Assembly: GCA_023052935.1 (NCBI GenBank)
Contig: CM041294.1
Coordinates: 26,896,641 to 26,960,640, forward strand
Source: Piezodorus guildinii
Taxonomy: Eukaryota > Arthropoda > Insecta > Hemiptera > Pentatomidae
Direction: 5' to 3'
Length of the DNA stretch: 64,000 bases
The position numbers and the translations under genes are program-made. How positions within the stretch are numbered: the stretch's first letter is position 1; each line of letters starts with the position of its first letter. Shown piece by piece: positions 21,450 through 30,120 of the stretch. Under the pieces are notes generated by a model. It saw only the letters and a list, made by a program, of their open reading frames with translations, was not told the DNA's origin and ran no database searches.

Positions 21450-21500
21450 TTGAAGATGGCATAAAACCCGAAACGTTGGGCTTTTTTAAGTAGGATAATT
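21450..21500 (+). other. Penelope/hammerhead-like motif
   Basis: TTGAAGATGGC, then CCCGAAACGTTGGGC. The spacing of UGANGA and GAAAC resembles a hammerhead core or the terminal motif of Penelope-like elements. The C before UGA is replaced by T and the stem is weak. Confidence 0.3.
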
Positions 21501-21532
21501 TACAATTTAATATTGAATTGAATGTCACAAAT

Positions 21533-21831
21533 AAACTCATCCATAAAGACCTTAACATCCCATGTGTAACTGATTTAGCCCGAACCAGGTATCAATCCTT
21601 CCATGGCTAACTTCACTCTCACTCTAACCCATTAGTTTCATTCAATCCTTGCTTCCTCTTATATTCCTGACAATCCTCTGAGGCGCCTGAAAAGAAGATG
21701 ACCTTTCGACCTTCTAGTTTAGATTACATAGTGAAGTGATGCCAATAGGAATTTTCTCTTCATGTATATTATCTGACAGCTAATTTACTTGAAGTATTAA
21801 CTAATACTGTTGTAAATCTCAATAAATGATA

Positions 21832-21835
<4 letters not shown>
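21533..21835 (+). pseudogene. Jockey-type LINE C-terminal fragment
   Basis: Reads VTNKLIHKDLNIPCVTDLAR followed by RYQSFHG, a stop, and further jockey C-terminal pieces (SEAPEKKMTFRPSS). It aligns with the end of the 53.5-kb jockey protein (SNHTLHRDLNIPF) and with the fragment at 9,992. A 3' UTR with AATAAATGA follows. At least two stops. Confidence 0.75.
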
Positions 21836-21836
<1 letters not shown>

Positions 21837-21871
<35 letters not shown>

Positions 21872-21882
21872 TATATATATCA
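21837..21882. repeat. AT dinucleotide microsatellite
   Basis: AT run with one short interruption. Confidence 0.9.
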
Positions 21883-22835
21883 GAAAAAAAATATTAAATT
21901 CTTTACCTTTACCTAAAATTATGAATTGAATACTCATAATATATTAATATGGAGTCAAATGCTATTAATTATGGTTTATGTTCATTCAAGTGAAATCTCG
22001 TTTCATTCAGTGATAATTGAAGAATACCTCAAACTGTATAATCTTAATAGTAATGTTAATTGACATTATTCGAGATGATTTCGTAACTCTTTTATTAAAA
22101 TGATTTAAAGCCTACCATTTACAATGACAGAGAAATTAAATTTCAAATAACTATATTATTGGGTTGGCATATTAAAAATATTTTAGTTTCCATAATTCTT
22201 ATATTTTATTTGTATGCTGTTAATAACTTTATTAATTATGTGATAAGTAAAAATTTATAACGAGCGGTTAAAACATTTTTTGAAAAATTATAATAATAAG
22301 CCTGTAGACTTCTACAAAACAAATCAATCATATAATTTTATTAACATTATCTAAACCGTTTCTTTTGAAGATGGTAAAAGGTTAGTTTTAAAGGTAAATG
22401 GAACTTGATTTTAGCCATGAAAATCCCAGTCAGTTGCATACACTTAAAAACATTCTTTAATAATACCTTTATGTACTAAGTAATATAAAGCACCATCTCC
22501 AGCCTCTCAGCTACTAATCTTACCATTAGTAAATTAATCCATTTCCTGGAATGGCAAGTATTCAAGTTAACAAAATGTTCCTCGTTTCTACATAAGCTTC
22601 TTACATAATTCTGCGTAAAATTGAATACGTTACTAATTTATCTCAGAAGATAATATGTTCATGAGAAAAGTCTTTACACCGAAAAGCTATTTTAGTGTAA
22701 TTAAATTATTTCTATGACAGGATATGGGTGTTTTACAATCTGAATTCCTATAAAACAATCTGTCAATTTTAATAATTATGTTTTCAATTAAAATATTACT
22801 CATTTTATTTATCTTAATATTGGTTCCGTCCTCAC
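21883..22835. other. Nothing firmly recognised
   Basis: GGGTTGGCATATTAAAAATA at about 22,160 resembles a mariner-type TIR, but no matching end was found. Confidence 0.45.
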
Positions 22836-22950
22836 TTAGCTTCCGCTGGCTCTGACCACTGTTGCGGCTGAGAGGGAGGCGCTGGGATCCGCCGGATTCT
22901 GCTTGTCCTCCACAAAGGCGGACTCCGTCCGTGGTTCCCCAGCGTATTGT
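22836..22950 (+). other. GC-rich block, possible terminal exon or LTR piece
   Basis: GTCCTCACTTAG just before the block is a good splice acceptor on the plus strand. The only open plus frame reads about 41 codons (LPLALTTVAAEREALG ... SPAYCKFCK) to a TAA overlapping an AATAAA. Two reverse frames are open as well, one reading YAGEPRTESAFVEDKQNP, but no acceptor precedes that on the minus strand. GC content is far above its surroundings. The family is not recognised. A host exon and an LTR fragment remain equally possible. Confidence 0.3.
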
Positions 22951-23339
22951 AAATTTTGTAAATAAATATGAGTGTGTTCATGTTTTGTTTATTTATTTGT
23001 TAACCTAGTATTTATTCAATTTATAAATGTTATTATATACCTTTATTGATTTTAGATTAATTTTCACGTCGCCTTCACCCTTCGACGTAAGATAAGATAA
23101 GCCTTTATTTACACATGTTTACAATTTTTGTTGGTACATAAAGTTTATGTATATTTATTTTTATTTTAAAACACTTTTAATAATTGATGTAAGTAAAAAG
23201 AAACAATGTGACCGTATATAACTTTTTAAATAAAATTTACTAACATCTTTTTTAATAAAATTGCAAAAAAAAAAAAAAAAAACTTGATTAAATAAAAATG
23301 TTTATGTTTAGATAAATAAAAATAAAATGGTTGTCTACT
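22951..23339. other. Nothing recognised; A-run at 23,264-23,281
   Basis: AT-rich, with an 18-base poly-A run. Could hold the 3' UTR of the RTE fragment that follows. Confidence 0.45.
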
Positions 23340-24020
23340 AATGTGTAGGCATCTCCTGAAGGAGGAATAGTCTTGATCGGTGACCAGCCGTACCTTCTGG
23401 GTTATGAGTTCGCCGCTGGTTTTTCAATATCTTGGCAATTTAATTCCCAATATTTTCGATCTTCTGTTTTCCTCTGCCAAGATATTCCTTCTTGTTTCTT
23501 AATTTCGTCCGACCATCTTTTGAGTTGCCCTCCTTGCTTACGTTTCTTCCCGAGAGGTGTCCATTCGGTAACTGCCTTGCTCCACCTGGGGTCCTTTATT
23601 CGCATTAAATGCCCAGCCCATTCCCATTTCAGCTTCCTTATACAACCCACAGCATCCCTCACCAAAGTGGTCTCTCTCAGAGTCGTATTTTTTACTTTAT
23701 GCTTTAAATTCACATTTGTCATACTCCTCTCCATTCTTCTTTGCCAAACGTTAATTCTTCTTTCCTGAGATTTAGTGAGGGACCATGTCTGGCTTCCATA
23801 AGCCAAAGTTGGGAGAATGCAGGTATTGAATACTAACGTTTTCCATTTAATTTTAGTGGAGCTTTTCATTAAGTTTTTGAAGACCCAAAATTTTTTCCAG
23901 TAAGAGGCAATCCGTTTTTGAATTTCTTTGGAAAGGCGGTCATCGAATGAAATGGTCTGTCCTAGGTAAGTAATGTCTTTGACTAATTCTATTTTTGCGA
24001 GAGTAAATTCTGTCCAACAG
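23340..24020 (-). pseudogene. RTE-type LINE, 5'-truncated, C-terminal RT region
   Basis: A continuous reverse-strand frame runs from 24,020 to a stop at 23,402, about 205 codons. It reads CWTEFTLAKIELVKDITYLG, then a YGSQTWSLTK block, KWEWAGHLMRIKDPRWSKAV, TEWTPLGKKRKQGGQLKRW and SDEIKKQEG before the stop. This order (YLG, YG-ETW, WAGH, RW-K-VTEW-P) is characteristic of RTE-clade LINE C-termini. The palm motifs and endonuclease are missing through truncation exactly where a jockey fragment of opposite orientation starts. The frame is undamaged over the retained part. Confidence 0.85.
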
Positions 24021-24516
24021 TTAGTTTCAATTCCATACCGCTTCCTTCCTCAGACACAGTCCGGTACCTTGGATTTTTACCAGACAAAAAACTGACGTGG
24101 AACCCACATACAAGACTTAAAAGGATAGAACTCAACCGCAGATTCGGCCGGTTATACAAACTACTAAACAGAAAATCTTATCTTACAGTCGACAACAAAT
24201 TACTAAGAGCAGCCGAGTCTAGGGTTCCTTTAGCAGATTGTATATATTGTATATAGTTAAGTTTGCTTGTACGATTTTTATTTATTTCCCAACTTGTATT
24301 TATCTCTACTACAGGTTGTTGTTTTGATTAGTTTGTTGTTCTTTTTTTATTAATTGTTACTTTTTTGTATATATTTGAATGTATTTATTTCCGATTTTAT
24401 GTAATTTGACTTTATCATTATTATCTGTATATATTGTATGAATGTGTATTACATTACTATTACTATTGTTCATTATGTAACAAATTGTAATATTTCTCAA
24501 TAAATTAAAAAGAAAA
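24021..24516 (+). pseudogene. Jockey-type LINE 3' fragment, internally deleted
   Basis: Codes for SIPYRFLPQT-like sequence, then TVRYLGFLPDKKLTWNPHTR and LKRIELNRRFGRLYKLLNRK, close in sequence to 57,290-57,470 of the 53.5-kb jockey. At about 24,222 it jumps straight to a jockey 3' UTR (TTGTATATATTTG repeats) ending TTCTCAATAAATTAAAAAGA. The coding part aligns about 80 percent by eye. Confidence 0.8.
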
Positions 24517-24519
24517 AGA

Positions 24520-24945
24520 TTCATTTTATGTAATTTTACTTTTCTTTTGTATATACTGTAAATATAGAATGAATTTTATCATGTAGCAATATTATTACTG
24601 TCCATTGCAACAAACTGTAATATATCTGCATAAATAAAAATAAAAAATATATTGATTCAGTTATCTTGATAGGTATGTGTGTGCGTTAGTACATTATGGC
24701 TTAATATAAAGCAGGGGCACGTTCAGGACATGAAAACTAAATTTTGTCTTCTACCTAACACTGATACAATCTATTGAATTTGTACCAATTGGAACTGTAC
24801 CTACCTAACTGGAGATTTTAGAAAAAAGAGCCTCAGTAACAATCTATAAGTAAATTATCATTAACTTAAACTTATTTATTTATTAATTACATATATGTAA
24901 TAATATTAATAATAGACTCCTTTACATCTCATTTTTTTCCCTCTA
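24520..24945 (-). repeat. Inverted copy of 34,285-34,645
   Basis: Reverse complement of this block matches the segment after the TIR12 element at 34.3 kb over about 350 bp: GATGTAAAGGAGT, GTTACTGAGGCTCTTTTTTC, CATGTCCTGAACGTG, ATTACAGTTTGTTGCAATGG. A jockey 3' UTR lies at the same end in both. Spacing is about 9.4 kb. Confidence 0.88.
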
Positions 24946-25021
24946 CGATTCGGGGTTTTGTCTCTATTTTCAAGACTAAAATTAATTTAACAAAATTTAA
25001 ATAACTTATAGTCAACATACA

Positions 25022-25859
25022 TTTTTACTTTCACTTACTATATATAGTAAGGGAAAGTATTGCGATCGTGAAAATTTTTGAATTCCAGTTTTCAACGGAA
25101 ATACACATTTTAGGGTCTCCTGAGTCCAAATAACCAAGTCCCGCAAAAAGGTCTGTGTGTGTGTGTGTGGTAACTCCAGGCGGAAACGATAAGTCCTATG
25201 AAACTGAAATTTCATATTTAAGACAAATATATGCCTGAGACGATACAAAACCTTTTTTATCAAAATGAGCTTACCAGAAGAGCCACTTTATACCATGCAT
25301 TTGCACCTTTTTTTGATTTTCCCGAAAACGGTTCCGACGATTTTGAGTAAACTCGCTAAATTGATGTAAAATTTACTGGGTTTTAATATCATGTAGATTT
25401 CTATTCAAGTAAAAATGGTCTGACAGGCCTTAAATGCCGATATTTTAAATTTTCTTCCTCTAAAGTACCTAATTTTGTTACATAATTTTGTTGATTCTAT
25501 AAAAATAACCATATTAAACTGTTAGTATTGATCAATAACAGCTAAATATGTAAGTTGTGCGAATTTGAAATAGAACTAAAAGGGGAAACTGAAGAATTAT
25601 TTTTTTAAAGCAATTTTATGTTTTTGAACATAAGAACCGTAACATACATGTATGGTATACCGTTGGAAAGCTTGAGATTTTAGAAAAAATATTATCTTAT
25701 AAACAAGCTTTTAAAAGTTAATAGAGAGTGATGAAAAGCCGATAAAACTAACTGATTATTTTAGATGATAATATAATTGATTTTTTAATAAAACACATGT
25801 TTAATCTACTTTTAAAACGGAGGTAAGTGAAAGTCGTGTGTTGCCCGCACCAGATTTTT
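25022..25859 (-). repeat. TIR12 repeat, near full-length
   Basis: Both ends are present: ATTTTTACTTTCACTTACTA with the palindrome at the left, GGAGGTAAGTGAAAGTCGTG and TTGCCCGCACCAGATTTTT at the right. It has a GT(10)-type microsatellite at 25,152. About 90 bp near the 5' end are deleted. The 83-codon frame at 25,263-25,012 is part of this repeat. Confidence 0.93.
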
Positions 25860-25999
25860 CTATATGCATATTAATTTTAAATTGTCATGAATTAGAATTG
25901 TCGTATTTTAAAATTATTTTTTAAGTTACCTTTTTTTTTTTTTTTTTTAATTTTCATTATTATACAATGTTTTGTAGTTTAATTGATACTTGTCCCGTT

Positions 26000-26095
26000 T
26001 CAAAGGTGATCGTTTCCGGAGAAAACTGGGAATTCAAACATTTTCACGATCGCAATACTTTCGTTCAGTATATAATTCACGTAGTAGAGTAAGGG
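26000..26095 (+). repeat. TIR12 repeat, 3' end fragment
   Basis: TTTCCGGAGAAAACTGGGAA, then TTTTCACGATCGCAATACTT and a decayed terminal palindrome. Confidence 0.7.
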
Positions 26096-26099
26096 TTTA

Positions 26100-26890
26100 A
26101 TTGGGTCACACAAGTAAGAGAAATGGCTGCTCATTATGGTAGTAGGAGGAATTTGACAATATAAACCCAGCTGGATTGTTGAAGCATAAAGATGGAATAT
26201 TGGAAAAGTTTAAAAATCATACCCTCTCTACAGATATTCATCGATCCGAGATTCTCAATTACAACCCCATGTATAGAGTTTTTTCCAGTTTTAATATTAT
26301 TAGCCCAGAGACTTATTTAACTTATAGAACCAGCCTAAATTAAGTAAGATTGGTGTGCCAGTTGAGGGTTTCAAACCCGGAATTAATTAACCTCTATTTG
26401 AAACAGAAAACATTCAGCTTTAAATCACAAGAAAACTGCCTTATTTTCTAATCAACTTCTTGCAAATACCTATTCCATATTCTTCTCCACTGTGAAAAAC
26501 ATAATGAAGATAGAGAAAAATATTTAAGACCCTTATTATCCGAACATAGTGATCAACAGAACATTGAAAATATACTCCAAATAAACTGCCTACAAAAACT
26601 AAATACAATCTACATATTTTTAGTGTCAATGTGCAGAACTCTAGACCCCTTAAACAGTGGTGACCCACACACCAATTAAGTGATGTCATATAATTTCGCT
26701 TATTATCTTTGTTTATGATTATTTTTTTTCCATTTTTTAAAAAACTTTTCGGCTATTGTTTCAGTATATTATTTATTTTTGAATGACTAGTAAGATGAGA
26801 AATTCAAAATTAATGTGTGTGCGGTAAAGTTGGCAATATATTACCAAATTTGAACAAGATGTATGTCTTTAACAAATAATAAATATATAT
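26100..26890 (+). pseudogene. CR1-like LINE C-terminal fragment
   Basis: The plus strand reads CEYLFHILLHCEKHNEDREK followed by PLLSEHSDQQNIENILQIN and KLNTIYIFLVSMCRTLDPLN, a cysteine/histidine C-terminal finger followed by a helical tail. The same layout appears at 51,560-51,710 (LLHCSAHNENRRQF), so both belong to one family. Upstream pieces (GLLKHKDGILEKFKNHTLST, then TETYLTYRTSLN) match 51,215-51,400. Several frame breaks. Confidence 0.7.
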
Positions 26891-26989
26891 AGTAGAGTAA
26901 GTTTTATCTTTGACCAACGCTTTGTCCATCAGTTGAAGGACGACATTATTGACCAAGTAAACACAATTTTATTAAAAAATAGAAAGGAT

Positions 26990-27080
26990 TAATGTGAAAT
27001 ATAGATAAACGCTATAAACTTATTTAATATATTGTACATGTCTGCCCAACAGACAAAAGGAGCATAATTAATCATTACAA
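26990..27080 (-). pseudogene. CR1-like LINE 3' UTR fragment
   Basis: ACATGTCTGCCCAACAGACA and AGGAGCATAATTAATCATTA match the 3' UTR of the CR1-like element near 29,838-29,880. Non-coding. Confidence 0.6.
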
Positions 27081-27081
27081 T

Positions 27082-27104
27082 ATATATATATATATATATA
27101 TATT
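27082..27104. repeat. AT microsatellite
   Basis: Short AT run. Confidence 0.9.
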
Positions 27105-27119
27105 GTTCACCCCATATGT

Positions 27120-27655
27120 TATGGCCATGTTGCAAACAAATGTTGTAATTGTTCAGCAAATAAGCAATAATATGCCCTCACACCCGATCTCTGAGCAAAT
27201 TAGGAGATAATTAAGTTGTGAGGATTTTTCAGATCCTTCCTCTTGGAAGCCAGATCCCATAGATTTACTTTTAGGAGCGGATTTGTTTCAAGACTAGTTG
27301 TCATAATCTCTTAAATACGGTATTTGGAGGGGTAATTCTAGGGCCCTTGTCTGATAAAAAGTCACACTCACCGCAAAATATTTTATTATCTACAGCCGAG
27401 CCTCTAAATTCTATTAGGAAAAATTTAGGAAAATCGAAGAAACCCGTAAATCAGGATAATCCTGACGATGCTATTCGTGAATCTCATTTTTCTAAAAAAA
27501 CACTCTCGCGATGAAACTGGGCGCAGACGAATGTTCAATATTTTTTCACAACTCTCAAAACTTGGCTGTTAAAATATTTCATCGTCTGGAATATAAATTA
27601 ATTAATCATCCACTTAAACGAAAGAACTAGACGAAATAAAAAAACTCCCTACATT
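27120..27655 (+). pseudogene. BEL/Pao LTR retrotransposon pol remnant
   Basis: The plus strand reads ISNNMPSHPISEQIRR, then a stop, then FSDPSSWKPDPIDLLLGADL. The ADP...PIDLLLGAD pattern marks the end of the aspartic protease domain in BEL/Pao polyproteins. Further on, after frame changes, HFSKKTLSRDETGRRRMF and IFHRLEYKLINHPLKRKN match the start of the Pao RT domain. Several stops and frameshifts, no LTRs identified. Confidence 0.7.
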
Positions 27656-27664
27656 TATATATTT

Positions 27665-27790
27665 ATCATAAATTTTTTTTTTTTTTATTGAGTAGGATTA
27701 AAATCGGTCCCAAATTAGGACATCAATAGTAGTGGTGAAAGATAACATACATACTACATTCATACAATATTTACACAGCAATGAAAAATC
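27665..27790 (-). pseudogene. Jockey 3' UTR fragment
   Basis: The plus strand has a T run, TTTATTGAGTAGGATT and CATACTACATTCATACAATA, the complement of the jockey 3' UTR at 57,950-58,040. Confidence 0.65.
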
Positions 27791-27794
27791 CTTA

Positions 27795-27900
27795 GTAGTT
27801 TTAAAGTTTAGTCCTAACAGAATTCGCGTTCTTCTTTCAAGTGAGTGGACTGAAGATAGAAATTGTAAGATATGAATTTTACAACCCATTATCTAAAGAG
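27795..27900 (-). pseudogene. CR1-like LINE C-terminal scrap
   Basis: GCGTTCTTCTTTCAAGTGAG and TGGACTGAAGATAGAAATTG match 30,300-30,350 of the CR1-like ORF2. Confidence 0.65.
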
Positions 27901-28254
27901 AATTTTAATTAATAATTTCTGGTATCAGTTCCCTTTTCTTTATCGATTAAAAAATTCAATTCGATTTTTTGGACAGGACTAGATTCGATACTGTGAAGTT
28001 GAAACCGTATTATTTTAATCAAAAATATTTCTTTCATCACTTTTAGAATATAAAATTTGTGTAAATACTTTACTGATTCTTTATTTTATATATATTGTAT
28101 TATTTTTTTAATAATTTTATTGCTGTATCAGTAAAAATATATTAATATTAATATTAATATATAAATATTGTATAAGATGTCATGTCTAGGACAGAATGTA
28201 ATGAAATATTGTTTTATTTAATAAAATAATATAAAAAAACATAAAAACCAAAAG
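27901..28254. other. Nothing recognised
   Basis: AT-rich. A TTAATATTAATATTAATAT run at about 28,141. Confidence 0.5.
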
Positions 28255-28515
28255 GCAAAGGAACCTTCAACGAGTCTAAATCAGAGATTGCTCGAGGAAT
28301 GGAACTGATTCGGGCTGCAATAGTAGGGTCACGTACCGCCGCACTGCAAATACTACTCCAAAGCAAACCCCAAGCAGTTTTAATATCAGCAGGCCTCGGG
28401 AACTCCGCTATCGGGCACAGTCAGGGGATCTTCATTTCCTTTCTGTGTACATATCTCCTGCTTAGTATTAAAGGAGAATTTCCCCCCATCCAGGACAACA
28501 AAAGGAAAAAATAAA
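28255..28515 (+). other. GC-richer block with an unrecognised 71-codon frame
   Basis: The frame starts MELIRAAIVGSRTAALQILL (28,299) and ends QDNKRKK before a TAA at 28,512. It stays open upstream to about 28,258. Alanine- and leucine-rich. No domain, signal peptide or splice sites stand out. It could be a piece of an LTR retrotransposon or of a host exon; I do not recognise it. Confidence 0.3.
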
Positions 28516-28713
28516 ATAAACTACGAAACATCAAGTGATATCTAGGACAACAGAAAGGAAACTAAACACTATGCTACGTGTCCTATTCACTAGGCTATAG
28601 TTTCGACACGTGATCTGAAGCGAAAAGCATTATAAGAAATATTTCTATTTCGAAGATTGTCAAATTTTTTATAGCAGAATCAATATCTTCACGTGACAAA
28701 ATAATTCTGAAAA

Positions 28714-28765
28714 TATGTGGCGTGCAACACACGAATTTCACTTACCTCTGTTGTTAAATTAAAAA
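28714..28765 (+). repeat. TIR12 repeat, isolated 5' end
   Basis: TGTGGCGTGCAACACACGAA then TTTCACTTACCTCTGTTG. A complete TIR12 begins just after it, so one copy landed in or beside another. Confidence 0.75.
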
Positions 28766-29522
28766 AAAAAAATCTGGTGCGGGCAACACACGACTTTCAC
28801 TTACCTCGATTTTTAAAATCAATGAAACAATTTTCAAATACAGATAGAGATAAAAATACGTGAAGCTATTAAGGAATTAATTAAATTGAATTTATATAGA
28901 AACATGTGTTTTATTAAAAAATCTATTATATTATTATCTAAAATAATCACTTAGTTTCATCGTCTTTTCATCACTCTCTATTAACTTCTAAAAGCTTGTG
29001 TATGAGATGATATTTTTTCTAAAATCGTTAGCTTTCCAACGATATATCATACATGTATATTACTGCTCTTATGTTCAAAAACGAAAAAGTGCATTAAAAA
29101 AATATTTTTTCTGTTTTCTCCTTTAGTTGGGTATCGAATTTATTCAATTTATATATTTACCTGTTTTTCAACAGCGTTAACAAAATAATCTAGTTATTTT
29201 TATTAAATCTTCAAAATTAAAGGTACTTTATGGGAAGAAAATTTAAAATATCGGCATTTAAGCCCTGTCAGAGCATTTTTATCCAAATAAAACCGACATG
29301 ATATTAAAGCCCATCAAATTTTACATCGATATAGCGAGTGTCATCAAAATCGTCAGAACCGGTTTTGAGAAAATCGAAAAAAAGGTGCAAAATGCATAGT
29401 ATAAAGTGCCTCTTCTGATAAGCTCATTTTGATGAAAAAAGTTTTGTCACGTCTCGGGCGTATAGTTGTCTTAAATATGAAATTTCAGTTTCATAGAACT
29501 TACCGTTTCCGCCCGGGAGTTA

Positions 29523-29556
<34 letters not shown>
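28766..29556 (+). repeat. TIR12 repeat, left arm of a three-level nest
   Basis: Textbook 5' end (AATCTGGTGCGGGCAACACA, GACTTTCACTTACCTCG) and all internal landmarks up to GGGAGTTACC and a CA microsatellite (29,524-29,556). An R1-type LINE begins right in the microsatellite. The arm resumes at 34,140. Confidence 0.95.
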
Positions 29557-29562
<6 letters not shown>

Positions 29563-29744
29563 ATACGCAGCCCCAATATGGAATAATGCCCTGAACACAC
29601 TTTCTTACAGGAGACCCATTGTGTCAGTTTATCGCCGAAGCGCTCTGAGGGTGATAAGTGCATTTCGCACAGCATCCTACGAAGCTGCATGTGTGGTGGC
29701 CAGGATGCCACCCATTGAACTGCTGTCGGAGGAAAGGCAACGTA
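29557..29744 (+). pseudogene. R1-clade LINE, upstream fragment
   Basis: Reads LLYAAPIWNNALNTLSYRRP, then VYRRSALRVISAFRTASYEA, ARMPPIELLSEERQRR. This is the segment after the RT palm in R1-clade proteins (LLY-APIW, RVxxAFRT-S-EA). It starts abruptly in the CA run, so the copy is 5'-truncated. It is split by the CR1-like element after ACGTA (29,740-29,744). The other half is at 33,459. Confidence 0.9.
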
Positions 29745-30120
29745 GAATAGAATAGAATAGAATAGAATAGAAAATAATTTTTATTCTGGGACTGGGTCCC
29801 CTAAGAATAACAGAATTGTACAATTTAAATATAAAACATGTCTGGCTAACAGACAGAAGGAACAGAATTAATTACTTATTACACAGATGGGTTAATTCGA
29901 GTCTTCATATCACACACGAATATCCACAAACATATATATAAAAAATATATAAAAAAACAAAAATTAAAAAATATTTATGATAAAATAAAATAAAAACAGT
30001 TCTTGAAAAATATTGGGTTGATCAAAATTAAAAATAAATTAAAATATAACAGCGTTTCAATAAAGAACATATATTACTTTTCTTTCAAGTGTGATATTAG
30101 GAACAAAAGAATCACTGTAC
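29745..30120 (-). other. CR1-like 3' UTR with compound hairpin and repeat tail
   Basis: In sense orientation the UTR ends ATTCTTAG, then GGGACCCAGTCCC, then AGAAT, forming nested stems ATTCT/AGAAT and GGGAC/GTCCC, directly followed by an A-rich link and five TATTC units. The related 3' end at 44,697 keeps both stems. In CR1-like LINEs such 3' structures are recognised by the reverse transcriptase. Confidence 0.75.

Noticed and set aside
22155..22190. Mariner TIR (GGGTTGGCATATTAAAAATA)
   Set aside because: No matching opposite end or coding remnant nearby.
29429..29755. 108-codon protein with a threonine-histidine repeat
   Set aside because: It is a chimera of a TIR12 frame, the CA microsatellite and the R1 fragment.
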